Below are positions 1 through 9,045 of a stretch of 64,000 nucleotides of DNA, piece after piece. The DNA is from Pelagibaculum spongiae (GTDB taxonomy: Bacteria; Pseudomonadota; Gammaproteobacteria; Enterobacterales; Pelagibaculaceae), in assembly GCF_003097315.1 (NCBI RefSeq), contig NZ_QDDL01000004.1, positions 362,704 to 426,703 of the forward strand, given 5' to 3'. The notes below the pieces were generated by a model that saw nothing but the letters and a program-made list of their open reading frames with translations, made no database searches and was not told where the DNA came from. Made by a program: the position numbers and the translations under genes. Position 1 is the first letter of the stretch. Every line of letters starts with the position of its first letter.

Positions 1-356
1 AAGCCGGTGCTGATGGTTATCTATTGAAAGATATGGAACCAGAAGAACTGCTGGCTAATTTGGTCGAAGCCGCATCTGGAAAAATGGTGATCAGCGATGA
101 GTTAGGTCAAATCCTGGCTCAAGCATTACGTGATCGTCAGTCCGGCCATAAAATGCCATCGATTCATCAACTCACCCAGCGTGAACGTGACATTTTACGT
201 TTAATTGCCAAAGGCTTAAGTAATAAGCGAATCGCTTTAAAGCTGGACATTACCGAAGGCACAGTAAAAGTACACGTAAAGAGTATTTTGAAAAAGCTGC
301 AAGTACGATCTCGCGTAGAAGCTGCGGTATGGTGTGTTGAGAGTAATTTCAGCTAA
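1..356 (+). CDS. narL: NarL-family response regulator, C-terminal part (5' end outside window)
   Basis: The reading frame is open from the first bases, so the start lies to the left of the window. The 117 visible residues begin with the end of a receiver domain ([10 protein letters not shown], with the conserved receiver lysine). A LuxR-type helix-turn-helix ([20 protein letters not shown] onward) fills the last 60 residues. This combination is typical of NarL/FixJ-type regulators. NarL identity is inferred from the sequence style and the adjoining denitrification regulators. The phosphorylated aspartate and the partner kinase cannot be seen here. A hairpin terminator follows the stop. Confidence 0.8.
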   Translation, partial: AGADGYLLKDMEPEELLANLVEAASGKMVISDELGQILAQALRDRQSGHKMPSIHQLTQRERDILRLIAKGLSNKRIALKLDITEGTVKVHVKSILKKLQVRSRVEAAVWCVESNFS

Positions 357-387
357 CCCTTAATCCGCCTGCACACACGTTATGATT

Positions 388-423
388 AAAGGCGAGTTAT
401 CTAGCGATAACCCGCCTTTTTAA
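388..423 (+). terminator. Rho-independent terminator after narL
   Basis: An 11-bp stem with one mismatch (GGCGAGTTATC / GATAACCCGCC) and a 4-nt loop is followed by a T run. It separates the NarL-type gene from the Crp/Fnr gene. Confidence 0.8.
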
Positions 424-483
424 TATCCATATCACTGCAAGTTAATTGCATATTTTAATATTTATTTCAGGAGTGACGGCCAG

Positions 484-1161
484 ATGCGTCCAATGCCGGT
501 CCATATTGCCCTACTTCGGCAACATCATTTATTTAAAGAATTTTCAGAACAAGATTTCAGCCGACTACTCGATAAGTCAGAAATTATCTCGATTGAAAAA
601 GGCGAAACACTGTTTAGCCAATCTCAACCCGCCGATAAATTCTTCTTTTTGATTGATGGTGCGATCAAACTTTTCCGACTGACACCCGATGGCAGCGAAA
701 AGGTTCTAGAGTTAGTCCGCTCAGGGCAAAGCTTTGCTGAAGCAGTAATGTTCCTCAAGCAGCCGAACTTTCCAGTCACCGCACAAGCAATCGAACCTGC
801 ACAATTATTTGTATTTGATAGCCAGCGCTATATCGAATTAATCGAAGAAAACAGTCGATTGTCTTTAGCATTATTAGGGCAAATCAGTATCCGGTTACGC
901 AAACGGATTCAAGAAATCGAAACCTTGTCATTAAATAACGCAACCCATCGAGTGGTTCGTTTTTTAATCGGTCAGATGGAAGAGTTAGATAGCATGCGAG
1001 TCGATTTAGGTATGCCAAAGAAAATGGTGGCATCCCGATTATCAATTCAACCTGAAACCTTCTCTCGAGTGATTCGGAAAATGGAGCAAGCGGGCATTAT
1101 GGAAGTGAATGGGCGTGAGCTAAATATTCTTGACCGGACGGCGTTATTAAATTTCGATTAG
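484..1161 (+). CDS. dnr: Crp/Fnr-family transcription regulator, DNR-like
   Basis: The 225-residue protein has an N-terminal cyclic-nucleotide-binding-like sensor fold (about residues 8-125), a long dimerisation helix and a C-terminal winged HTH. The recognition helix carries E-x-x-S-R (ETFSR), the combination that reads TTGAT half-sites in FNR. It contains no cysteine at all, so it cannot hold an FNR-type iron-sulfur cluster; this fits DNR-type regulators that sense NO through haem. An AGGAG ribosome site lies 10 nt before the ATG. Two perfect TTGAT-N4-ATCAA boxes in the window, upstream of the hemerythrin and nos operons, are its likely targets. I saw no such box in front of its own gene. 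Confidence 0.85.
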   Translation: MRPMPVHIALLRQHHLFKEFSEQDFSRLLDKSEIISIEKGETLFSQSQPADKFFFLIDGAIKLFRLTPDGSEKVLELVRSGQSFAEAVMFLKQPNFPVTAQAIEPAQLFVFDSQRYIELIEENSRLSLALLGQISIRLRKRIQEIETLSLNNATHRVVRFLIGQMEELDSMRVDLGMPKKMVASRLSIQPETFSRVIRKMEQAGIMEVNGRELNILDRTALLNFD

Positions 1162-1170
1162 CAAATTAAT

Positions 1171-1192
1171 TGGCGGTAAATATTTACCGCCA
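1171..1192. terminator. Hairpin between convergent genes
   Basis: A perfect 22-bp inverted repeat (arms TGGCGGTAAAT / ATTTACCGCCA) lies just after dnr and before the 3' end of the convergent NnrS-like gene. It has no strong T tract. A second imperfect stem (TCTGAC / GTCAGA) lies at about 1221-1261. The pair probably ends transcription from one or both sides. Confidence 0.45.
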
Positions 1193-1293
1193 CTGACGAT
1201 ATTTGTAGGTTAGATAAGTGCAACGCCATCTGACATTCTGAGTTGTCCGTCAGAAGGCGCTGATGCTTTTCTAACCGACGTAAAAGCAATGCT

Positions 1294-2616
1294 TTAAACC
1301 TTCCCAGTCAACCAATCTTGATGAAAACGCCAACAAGGCAACACAATTGCCAGCAACAACCAAACGGCTTGCGTCGCCATAATAATACCAACCAGCAACA
1401 TCAGTGGCGGCCAAAACATTCCAACAACACCAGTTAGCAATAACGCAATTTGTGACAACAACAGCCAACGGCCATTTCTTTTTGGCAGCACTTCGTTAAA
1501 GCCCGGTAATTCCATAATTCTTGGCATCATCAGCGGATCTTCCATGCACCTGCGCTGTAAACGCAAAAACACCAAGAAAGGGCCAATTTTTAACAGCATG
1601 CCCAAAATGGCCGAATAGAAAAAACCAATCAAAAGCAACCAACCCGCCAATAATGAAAATTGAATACTATCGAGCGTTAACGGCAGTGAAATATATTGTT
1701 GCAATCCTGAGACAAACAATACAAACGACCCGGTAATCAGACTACTCCAACTCACCAGCCAAAAGCGGCGTGTTGCATCGGTTAATCGCCTTCGGGTGAT
1801 CAATAACAAACGAATGCTCAATGCCGCCTGAGCAATCAATAAACCGAGTACGCCAGACAATAACAACTGCCTAAACCACCCGCCTACCAAACAGCTAGCG
1901 ATAATCAAAATCAGAATTAATAAAGGCGAAAGTCGCTTCCAGATTGCAGGGAAATCTGCGGTGACATGGAACATCGGTATCACCTGGAAACTAACCACGG
2001 TTACCAGCAGCCCTGCCCAGCCGAACAAACCAATAATTGCATGGTTATTGGTCCAGCGAGCTAAATCCAGCCCCCACCAGCCAGCCAAAACCCCTAACAA
2101 TGCCAGGCCAGACAATAGCGTCAACAATAAACAAATCGCCGCCATTGAAATACCAAACAGTGATTGGCTAAGTGTTTTTATTTGCGGCAGAAATTGCAGC
2201 ATTGAACTTAAAAACAGCAGTAACCCAGCAAATATCAGCCCACCAGCGTATGGATAAAATTCAGCGCTCTGAAAATACAACGCCCAACTTAATAAACTAA
2301 CACCAACAACCATTAACAGTTGGATCGGCAGCGCCAATCGCTCGGCCAAACGAATTGGTGCGCCAGCCAACACGGGCATTAACTGGAACAAAGAGCCCAG
2401 CATCACTTGGCCCATCACGCCCAACGTAAACAAATGAACAAGAGCTATTAATTGTGGCTGCCAGCGGCTAAACCATAACCCCTGCCCTTGCGGCGCTAAC
2501 TGATTAATAATCATCAGAACACCAGCAATAAATGCAAATGCCGCAGCGCCAGCATAAAAACGAAACGGAATTTTCAAAGGAGGGATTTGATCGAAACTTA
2601 ACCCTGCAACATTCAA
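1294..2616 (-). CDS. NnrS-like polytopic membrane protein
   Basis: The 440-residue protein is almost entirely hydrophobic, with about twelve predicted membrane segments. Histidines sit at membrane edges (VHLFTLG, NNHAIIGLFGW, IPMFHVT), as in NnrS and haem-copper oxidase subunit I-like proteins. NnrS proteins are haem/copper membrane proteins that protect against NO during denitrification. The start overlaps the stop of the DUF2249 gene by four bases (ATGA), so the two are translationally coupled. The operon has a perfect DNR/FNR box. Assignment to NnrS proper is an inference from fold style and context. Confidence 0.6.
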   Translation of the reverse strand: MNVAGLSFDQIPPLKIPFRFYAGAAAFAFIAGVLMIINQLAPQGQGLWFSRWQPQLIALVHLFTLGVMGQVMLGSLFQLMPVLAGAPIRLAERLALPIQLLMVVGVSLLSWALYFQSAEFYPYAGGLIFAGLLLFLSSMLQFLPQIKTLSQSLFGISMAAICLLLTLLSGLALLGVLAGWWGLDLARWTNNHAIIGLFGWAGLLVTVVSFQVIPMFHVTADFPAIWKRLSPLLILILIIASCLVGGWFRQLLLSGVLGLLIAQAALSIRLLLITRRRLTDATRRFWLVSWSSLITGSFVLFVSGLQQYISLPLTLDSIQFSLLAGWLLLIGFFYSAILGMLLKIGPFLVFLRLQRRCMEDPLMMPRIMELPGFNEVLPKRNGRWLLLSQIALLLTGVVGMFWPPLMLLVGIIMATQAVWLLLAIVLPCWRFHQDWLTGKV

Positions 2617-2834
2617 GCTTTACTAATCCTAATTTTGAAACCTGGAGGAAAAACCGGCTCAACCGTATATTGCAAGCCCATCTCAATTAATTTTGGATAC
2701 AACGGCAAAGGTTCTCTTCGGTGCAACACCTCTAACACTTCACCTTGCTCTAATTGCTTTGAAAAAGTGAGCAGCGCCTGACTAATTTTTTTCATTGGCT
2801 CAGGCGGCTCCAATTGACTCACATCCAATTTCAT
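2613..2834 (-). CDS. DUF2249 domain protein
   Basis: This 73-residue protein carries the pattern typical of DUF2249 (LEPPEPM, then LHRREPLPLYPKLIEMG). The family is often encoded beside hemerythrin and NO-reductase or NnrS genes, but its biochemical role is not established. The stop overlaps the start of the NnrS-like gene. It lies 136 bp downstream of the hemerythrin gene, and that gap holds a mobile-looking repeat (2879-2988). Confidence 0.8.
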   Translation of the reverse strand: MKLDVSQLEPPEPMKKISQALLTFSKQLEQGEVLEVLHRREPLPLYPKLIEMGLQYTVEPVFPPGFKIRISKA

Positions 2835-2878
2835 TTGAACGCTCGATAGATATATTTTGTTTGTATTAAATAGCTCGC

Positions 2879-2988
2879 ATACTCAAAGTAATTTGAGATG
2901 CCGGTAGGCGGCAAGTGAGCGAAACACCATGAGCTTACGGTTGTAAGTGATTGGGGTGAGCGAAAGCAGCTTAAAGTACAACGAGTAT
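2879..2988. repeat. 110-bp dispersed-type repeat with imperfect terminal inverted repeats
   Basis: The ends are inverted copies: ATACTCAAAGTAATTTGA on the left against ATACTCGTTGTACTTTAA read from the right, 13 of 18 matching. Internally, TGAGCGAA motifs flank a stem-loop with arms CTTAC/GTAAG and a GGTT loop. From memory, closely similar short repeats are scattered through several gammaproteobacterial genomes (a MITE-like or REP-like class); I could not search. It is inserted inside the hemerythrin-DUF2249-NnrS operon and overlaps the 3' end of the hemerythrin gene. Confidence 0.6.
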
Positions 2989-3411
2989 TGCTTGCATCTT
3001 TTCAATCGTCGCCGCTGTATTGGGTAAACTACGGTCGGTCATCGGGTAAAGCATTTGCTCTTCTTTCATATTGTGCTGCTGAGTCAAAATCAACAAATTT
3101 TCTGAAACACCCAGCGCTTTTTCATAATCGTTTTGCTGCAACGACAGCTTAAGACTTTCTAATTGTTGGCGAATTTGCTGATGTTCCATTTTCATGACCT
3201 GTGTCGGCCCTCGAGTCATGCCGGTTACTGACTCAAATTCAGGGAAAAGTACTTCTTCTTCCATACGAAAATGCCGGTCAACTGCTGCATAAAAATCATC
3301 AAAGATAGTGACTATTTTATCAATTTCATTTTTCTCTACAGCCGCTTCAAAGCTGGCCTGTAGCTGGTCGCAGCGTCTGTGGTCGGCACTCATTAATTCA
3401 GAAATCGACAT
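2971..3411 (-). CDS. Hemerythrin-domain (HHE) protein
   Basis: The family's metal-binding pattern is complete: DHRR near residue 10, HFRMEEEVLFP, EHQQIRQ and QHNMKEEQMLYP. These His/Glu residues bind a di-iron centre. HHE proteins of this type bind O2 or NO, or help repair iron-sulfur clusters under nitrosative stress. I chose the ATG at 3411 because GGA lies 7 nt before it; a TTG five codons upstream is the alternative. The last codons (ILVVL-stop) lie inside the 110-bp repeat, so the native C-terminus has probably been replaced. First gene of the operon behind the DNR/FNR box at 3481. Confidence 0.85.
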   Translation of the reverse strand: MSISELMSADHRRCDQLQASFEAAVEKNEIDKIVTIFDDFYAAVDRHFRMEEEVLFPEFESVTGMTRGPTQVMKMEHQQIRQQLESLKLSLQQNDYEKALGVSENLLILTQQHNMKEEQMLYPMTDRSLPNTAATIEKMQAILVVL

Positions 3412-3452
3412 AATTATTCCATTCAAATCTAACGATAAAAACTATGGTCTTA

Positions 3453-3475
3453 TTTTGCCGCCCGCAACGGCAAAA
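3453..3475. promoter_or_regulatory. Perfect inverted repeat in the hemerythrin promoter
   Basis: TTTTGCCG and CGGCAAAA are perfect 8-bp arms around a 7-nt loop. If the DNR/FNR box is at the usual -41.5, this repeat falls on the core promoter. It could be a second operator or an mRNA leader hairpin; I cannot tell which. Confidence 0.35.
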
Positions 3476-3480
3476 CAAGC

Positions 3481-3494
3481 TTGATCGTAATCAA
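3481..3494 (-). promoter_or_regulatory. DNR/FNR binding box for the hemerythrin operon
   Basis: TTGATCGTAATCAA matches the TTGAT-N4-ATCAA consensus exactly. Its centre is 76 bp before the hemerythrin start, consistent with a class II activator site at -41.5 and a short leader. The DNR-like regulator at 484-1161 has the right recognition helix. Confidence 0.85.
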
Positions 3495-3658
3495 TACAAT
3501 TGATTTTACCTATCTGCTTATCGGCTCATAAATACCATTTATGCGCTTGTCTGACCAATCGGTCAATTAAGACAGTTTATTTCCTTTAGCATTCATTGGC
3601 GATTTATATGGGTCTCCCACTCGGGGGGGAGAATCACTTCATAAAAAGGTCATAAATA

Positions 3659-6175
3659 ATGAAGAAGTTAGTAACTGCACTAATGCTGCCATTGGCTAGC
3701 ATGTCAGTCCAAGCAGACGTACTGTTTACCGAATATGTAGAAGGTAGCAGCAACAATAAAGCGATCGAAATTACCAACACCACCGATGCAGCGATCAATT
3801 TAGGTGATGGCGAATACATAATTGAATTATATGTAAATGGTAAAACAACAATCCAAACCACTCAAATACTAGAAGGTACACTTGAACCAGGTGCTAGCTT
3901 AGTATTTCACAATGGCGCTGCAACAGATGCTTTCAAGCCTGCCGGAAGTTCAGTTTCTGGTGTTGCTAGCTTTAACGGAGACGATGTTTTACTGCTTAAG
4001 AAAAAAGATGTCGTTATTGATTCATTCGGCGAACTAGGTGAAGACCCTGGAAGCGCTTGGACTGGTGGTGGAATTTCTGCTCAAAATGCTACCTTACGCC
4101 GCAAAGATACGACAGCAGACGCCAACCCAGATGATGCTTTTAACCCTTCCATTTCTTGGGAAGCATTTGCTATTGACACATCTGATGGCTTGGGTTGCTC
4201 AGGCCTAGTCGCATGTGGCGATGGTGGCGATGGTGGCGATCCTGTTACTCCAGATCCTGTTATTCCAGACCCAGTAGATATCGGTGCCTGTGGTGATACT
4301 GCAACTCTAATCAGTGCCGTTCAAGGCACTGGCACAGCTTCAGCGATTGTTGGCCAAGAAACGATCGTTGAAGGTGTGGTGACAGCTGCATTCCAAGAAG
4401 AGAATCAGCTGAACGGCTTCTATGTTCAAGAAGAAAGCACAGATGCTACTGGCTACCCAGCAAGCTCTGATGCAATCTTTATTTATGATACGAAAAACAA
4501 AGTAGCTGTCGGTGACAAAGTTCGCTTGTCTGGTGTTGTTGCTGAATATAAAGGCCTCACCCAGATAAAAGAACTGACCGCTTTCGAAAAGTGTGGTGTA
4601 GGCGAGACTATCGAACCTATCGCGCTTAGCTTGCCTTTTGAAGACTCTATAAATATGGAATCTTTAGAAAGCATGAAGATCTCTGTTGCAGCGCCTCTGG
4701 TTATAACTGAGGTGTACAACATGGCTAGATATGGCCAGCTTACTTTAGCTAGTGTGCGTCAGTGGCAGCCAACACAGAAATTCCTGCCAACATCTGCAGA
4801 AGCACAAGAGCTAAAAGCACTGAATGCTCGTAGCACTATTGTTTTAGATGATGCATCTTCTCGTCAAAACCCTCTGTCATTTAGCTACTTGCCGAACCCG
4901 ACCGCTGAAAACTCACTTCGCGTTGGCGATAGCGCAAGCAACATTTCCGGTGTGATTAGTGAGTACACCGATAAGGGCGAAACGGTTTACATGATTGAGC
5001 CATCCACCGTGGATTTAACACGAGTGAATGAGCGTACTGCAGAAGTTACCGCTCCAGCGGATGGCAATTTGCGTATCGCAAGCTTGAACGTTTTAAACTA
5101 TTTTAATGGCGATGGAAATGGCGGCGGATTCCCTACATCCCGTGGCGCGAAGACTCATGAAGATTTCGTTAGACAACAAGCTAAAATTGTAGCAGCCATT
5201 AATGGTCTTAATGCTGATGTAGTTGGCTTGATGGAAATTGAAAATGATGGCTTTAGTGCAGATTCTGCCATCCAGTCATTAGTAGATGCCTTAAATACCA
5301 CTGAAGGTCAGGACGATTTATGGGCATTCGCTAAGCCTGATGCTAGCGAAATTGGCGGTGATGCTATTGCCGTTGGCCTGATTTTCAATACAGATCGGGC
5401 GAAACTAGTTGGCACGCCGACTATCTTGACTGACTACCCATTTGACGCAGCAACTAGCAAGCACCGTCAGCCGCTGATTGCCTCTCTCCAGGGCTTGGGT
5501 GCTGACGACGAATCATTTATGGTTTCCATCAACCATTTCAAATCAAAAGGAAGTTCTTGCGATAGCATTACTCTGCCTAATGGTTTAAATGATGTTGAAG
5601 ATCCGAATGGTCAGGCTAACTGCAATGGAATGCGTATTGAAGCAGCCAAAACTCTTGGCTTAGCAATGAAGGCGCATGCTGATAAATCAGTAATTTTGCT
5701 TGGCGATTTCAACGCATATGCGATGGAAGACCCAATTCAAAAACTGGCTGAAAACGGCTTTAACAACCTGATGGGTACTGATAGCTATAGCTATGTGTTT
5801 AAAGGTCAAGCCGGTGAGTTGGATCATTTGCTAGCAAACGAGCAGATGGAACTTCGCGTAGTTGATGAAGGCATTTGGCACATCAACACCGATGAAAGCT
5901 CATTAATTGATTACAACTACAACTTCAAGGCAATTGAAAAAGTAGCTGACTGGTATCGCCCAGATGCTTATCGTTCATCTGATCATGATCCAGCGTGGTT
6001 TGATATCAAAGCATCTACTCAAGACCCAGTTGATCCAGTTGATCCAGTTGATCCAGTCGATCCAGTCGATCCAGTCGATCCGGTTGACGAAGATGAAGAT
6101 GAAAACGGCGGTGGTGCATTTAACTTCTTATGGTTAGGCGCATTATTAATGTTCCGTAGAAAGCGTTCTGTTTAA
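3659..6175 (+). CDS. Secreted ExeM/NucH-type nuclease with GlyGly-CTERM anchor (copy 1)
   Basis: The 838-residue precursor starts with a signal peptide (MKKLVTALMLPLASMSVQA), followed by a lamin-tail domain (about 20-150), an OB-fold nuclease-associated domain (about 205-310) and an endonuclease/exonuclease/phosphatase domain (about 465-785). Catalytic motifs are visible: SLNVLNYF, MEIEND, NHFKSKGSS, GDFNAY, SSDHDP. A linker of seven Asp-Pro-Val repeats and an acidic run lead to a C-terminal GGG, one membrane helix and RRKR. That tail is a GlyGly-CTERM signal, cut by rhombosortase in species that use type II secretion. AAGG lies before the ATG. The likely role is degrading extracellular DNA for nutrients or biofilm remodelling. 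Confidence 0.9.
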   Translation: MKKLVTALMLPLASMSVQADVLFTEYVEGSSNNKAIEITNTTDAAINLGDGEYIIELYVNGKTTIQTTQILEGTLEPGASLVFHNGAATDAFKPAGSSVSGVASFNGDDVLLLKKKDVVIDSFGELGEDPGSAWTGGGISAQNATLRRKDTTADANPDDAFNPSISWEAFAIDTSDGLGCSGLVACGDGGDGGDPVTPDPVIPDPVDIGACGDTATLISAVQGTGTASAIVGQETIVEGVVTAAFQEENQLNGFYVQEESTDATGYPASSDAIFIYDTKNKVAVGDKVRLSGVVAEYKGLTQIKELTAFEKCGVGETIEPIALSLPFEDSINMESLESMKISVAAPLVITEVYNMARYGQLTLASVRQWQPTQKFLPTSAEAQELKALNARSTIVLDDASSRQNPLSFSYLPNPTAENSLRVGDSASNISGVISEYTDKGETVYMIEPSTVDLTRVNERTAEVTAPADGNLRIASLNVLNYFNGDGNGGGFPTSRGAKTHEDFVRQQAKIVAAINGLNADVVGLMEIENDGFSADSAIQSLVDALNTTEGQDDLWAFAKPDASEIGGDAIAVGLIFNTDRAKLVGTPTILTDYPFDAATSKHRQPLIASLQGLGADDESFMVSINHFKSKGSSCDSITLPNGLNDVEDPNGQANCNGMRIEAAKTLGLAMKAHADKSVILLGDFNAYAMEDPIQKLAENGFNNLMGTDSYSYVFKGQAGELDHLLANEQMELRVVDEGIWHINTDESSLIDYNYNFKAIEKVADWYRPDAYRSSDHDPAWFDIKASTQDPVDPVDPVDPVDPVDPVDPVDEDEDENGGGAFNFLWLGALLMFRRKRSV
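6023..6085 (+). repeat. In-frame 9-bp tandem repeat (Asp-Pro-Val linker)
   Basis: Seven near-identical 9-bp units (GATCCAGTT or GATCCAGTC) encode Asp-Pro-Val seven times between the nuclease domain and the sorting tail. Such slippage-prone linkers can change length between strains. The paralogue downstream has no such linker. Confidence 0.9.
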
Positions 6176-6200
6176 TTTTTAAAAATTAAATAACACGTTA

Positions 6201-6233
6201 AAAATGCCGGCCTTTATGACCGGCATTTTTTTG
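6201..6233 (+). terminator. Rho-independent terminator between the two nuclease genes
   Basis: The stem ATGCCGG / CCGGCAT with a 9-nt loop is followed by a run of seven T. The two nuclease genes are therefore probably separate transcription units. Confidence 0.85.
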
Positions 6234-6421
6234 CTCATAATTAATCGCATCACCCATTCTCTGAACTGTGTATTTAAAGCAGTTACTTGTTTACAATCCC
6301 ACTACAGAATTCTCCACATAAAAATAACAACCACTCAGCCATCAATTGTTCATAAACAAGCTCTAGGATTACTGAGCGCGCTCGAACCCATAACAAAAAT
6401 AACCAAATGACAGGGATAATC

Positions 6422-8881
6422 ATGAACAAAACCGCTGTTGCAACGCTGGTCACTGGCCTGGTTGCGCTCTCACAAGCTAGTGCCTCTCCTTTGATTTTCA
6501 GCGAATATGTTGAAGGATCATCAAATAACAAGGCATTGGAAATCACTAACATTTCTGATCAATCTGTTGATTTAGAGGCTTTAAATGCCCAGATTGAAAT
6601 CTACAACAATGGCAATGCCACGCCGAATAATGAACAAGACCTTTCTGGAATACTTGAGCCTGGCGCAAGCTTGGTTCTTACAGCCAATCAAGCAGATGAA
6701 GCTTTTAAGCCAAAAGGCAGCTTGCCATTAAATCTACTTTTTAATGGTGATGATGCATTAACCCTAATGATCAATGGCGATGTCATTGACAGCATTGGTC
6801 AGATTGGTTTTGACCCAGGTTCCGCATGGAGCAGCAACGGCGTAGCAACTAAAGACCGTACTTTGCGTCGGATAAACAACGCCGGAAACACCAACCCTCA
6901 AGGTGAATATGATCCTTCGGTTTATTTTGAGAGTTTTGCTAAAGACACTGCTGACGGTTTGGGTTGCGATGGCTTAAAAGCATGTGACGATTCCTCTACC
7001 CCGCCAACCGGCCCTGAATTTGGCCAATGTGGTGATGACGCGACCTTTATTAGTCAAGTTCAAGGGAATGGTTCCGCCAGCCCACTAGCTGGACAAACCG
7101 TTGTTATTGAAGCCATCGTTACTGGCAGCTTCAATCAAGATAATCAGTTGGGTGGTTATTTTGTTCAGGAAGAAGATGCTGACCACGATCTAGATTTAAA
7201 CACCTCTGAAGCCTTATTTGTTTTTGATAATCAAAATGCCGTACAAGTCGGTCAAAAAGTACGCATTAAAGCCGATGTCAAAGAGCACTTTGATTTAACC
7301 GAGTTAACCGCAGTTTCTGATTTAGCGTTATGTGATTCAGGCAATAGTGTGACAGCTGTGACATTAGCCATGCCACTTGCCGACGACGTCGATCTAGAAA
7401 CCTTGGAAAATATGCAACTGAATTTTTCAGCGCCGCTGACAGTGACTGGTAATTATTTCTTTGGGCGTTATGGCCAGATGATTTTATCTTCGCAGCGCTT
7501 ATTCCAACCGACTCAGCGTTATTTGCCCGGTTCGAGTAAAGCACAAGCTGCTGCTAAGGAAAATGGCAGAAATCGAATTTTACTCGACGATGCATCTTCC
7601 CAACAAAACCCGGAAGATTATATTTTCCTACCGGGACTGACTGCTGAAAACATGCCACGCAGTGGTGATCAACTGAGCAGTTTCCAGGGTATTCTTTTTT
7701 ATGCCTTTGGTAGTTATCAGTTGCAAAGCACTGGCTCTATCATGCTACAGCCAGCCGAAGCTCGCCCAGACGCACCAGCCAAACCTAAAAAAGGTAATCT
7801 GCGAATTGCCAGTTTGAATGTTTTAAATTATTTCAACGGTGATGGTAATGGTGGTGGCTTTCCCACCGCTCGTGGCGCACACACACCAGAAGACCTGCAA
7901 CGCCAGCAAGCCAAGTTAATCAGCGCCATTCAAGGTTTGAAGGCCGATGTAATTGGTTTAATGGAAATTGAAAACGATGGTTTTGGCGCAGATTCTGCTA
8001 TTCAACAACTTGTTGGTGCTTTAAACAGCGCAGCAGCAGATGGGGAAAATTGGCAGTTTGCTAAGCCGGATGCTGACCAGGTAGGTTCTGATGCCATTGC
8101 AGTTGGCCTGATTTACCGTAGCGACCGAGTTGAATTGACAAGTATTCCTCAACTATTAACCAGCTATCCATTTGATGCTGCTACCAGCAAACATCGCCAG
8201 CCATTAATTGCGACTTTCCAACAACTGGAAAGCAAAAATACCGCTCAGCTCCGGAAAAAAATTGCGGGCTTAAACAGTACTATGGCTAAAAAAGCAGACA
8301 ATAGCTTTGTGGTTGCGGTAAACCACTTCAAGTCCAAAGGCAGTAGTTGCGAAAACATTACCTTGCCAGATGGATCTAATGACGTAACCGATCCAAACGG
8401 CCAGGGTAATTGTAATGGCATGCGCTCGTTGGCTGCAGAAACTTTATCTGAGTGGGTGAACCAGCAGTACGCGGGTAAGTCGGCTATTTTACTCGGTGAC
8501 TTCAACGCTTACGCCATGGAAGATCCTATTCAGAAAATGGCAGAGAATGGTTTTGATAGTTTATTTTCGACCGACAATTACAGCTTTATTTTCGATGGTC
8601 AAAGCGGTGAACTCGACCATTTGCTAGTCAATGAAACGCTGGCAGGCCGAGTAAAAACGGCAGACATTTGGCACATCAATGCCGATGAAGCACCCACGCT
8701 GGATTACAACTATCGCTTCAAGCCAGAAAGTAAATTAAACGACTGGTATCGCGATAATGCTTTCCGTTCTTCAGATCATGACCCGGCTTATGTCGATATT
8801 AAAGGCGGTGGCCCATTACATTGGATTTGGGCTGCTTTATTGGCAGGCTTGATTGTAAGAAGGCGTTTTGATCGCAAATAG
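6422..8881 (+). CDS. Secreted ExeM/NucH-type nuclease with GlyGly-CTERM anchor (copy 2)
   Basis: This paralogue has the same layout as copy 1: signal peptide (MNKTAVATLVTGLVALSQASA), lamin-tail domain, OB-fold region, EEP nuclease domain (SLNVLNYF, MEIEND, NHFKSKGSS, GDFNAY, SSDHDP), then GGG, a membrane helix and RRRFDRK. I chose ATG 6422 rather than 6407 because AGGGA sits 5 nt before it. It lacks the Asp-Pro-Val linker and carries an extra lysine-rich insert (RKKIAGLNSTMAKKAD) just before the NHFKSKG motif. Synonymous positions differ widely from copy 1, so the duplication looks old. It is probably also a surface-released DNase. Confidence 0.9.
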   Translation: MNKTAVATLVTGLVALSQASASPLIFSEYVEGSSNNKALEITNISDQSVDLEALNAQIEIYNNGNATPNNEQDLSGILEPGASLVLTANQADEAFKPKGSLPLNLLFNGDDALTLMINGDVIDSIGQIGFDPGSAWSSNGVATKDRTLRRINNAGNTNPQGEYDPSVYFESFAKDTADGLGCDGLKACDDSSTPPTGPEFGQCGDDATFISQVQGNGSASPLAGQTVVIEAIVTGSFNQDNQLGGYFVQEEDADHDLDLNTSEALFVFDNQNAVQVGQKVRIKADVKEHFDLTELTAVSDLALCDSGNSVTAVTLAMPLADDVDLETLENMQLNFSAPLTVTGNYFFGRYGQMILSSQRLFQPTQRYLPGSSKAQAAAKENGRNRILLDDASSQQNPEDYIFLPGLTAENMPRSGDQLSSFQGILFYAFGSYQLQSTGSIMLQPAEARPDAPAKPKKGNLRIASLNVLNYFNGDGNGGGFPTARGAHTPEDLQRQQAKLISAIQGLKADVIGLMEIENDGFGADSAIQQLVGALNSAAADGENWQFAKPDADQVGSDAIAVGLIYRSDRVELTSIPQLLTSYPFDAATSKHRQPLIATFQQLESKNTAQLRKKIAGLNSTMAKKADNSFVVAVNHFKSKGSSCENITLPDGSNDVTDPNGQGNCNGMRSLAAETLSEWVNQQYAGKSAILLGDFNAYAMEDPIQKMAENGFDSLFSTDNYSFIFDGQSGELDHLLVNETLAGRVKTADIWHINADEAPTLDYNYRFKPESKLNDWYRDNAFRSSDHDPAYVDIKGGGPLHWIWAALLAGLIVRRRFDRK

Positions 8882-8931
8882 TTAATGCTTGTATTGATGC
8901 TCAAACCAAAGCATTCAGAGCAACTTAATCA

Positions 8932-8964
8932 CTGGAGGTGCCGGCATATTGCCTGCACTTCCAG
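8932..8964. terminator. Hairpin downstream of nuclease copy 2
   Basis: CTGGAGGTGC and GCACTTCCAG form a 10-bp stem with one G-U pair and a 13-nt loop. The T tract is poor, so this is a weak terminator or an mRNA-end stabiliser. Confidence 0.4.
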
Positions 8965-9045
8965 CTAAAGTCATGTTACACGCTACTTTTCTGCATAATT
9001 TTGATAACTTACATTCGTAGATTCGTTTTTTCGATTCTATAGGTA

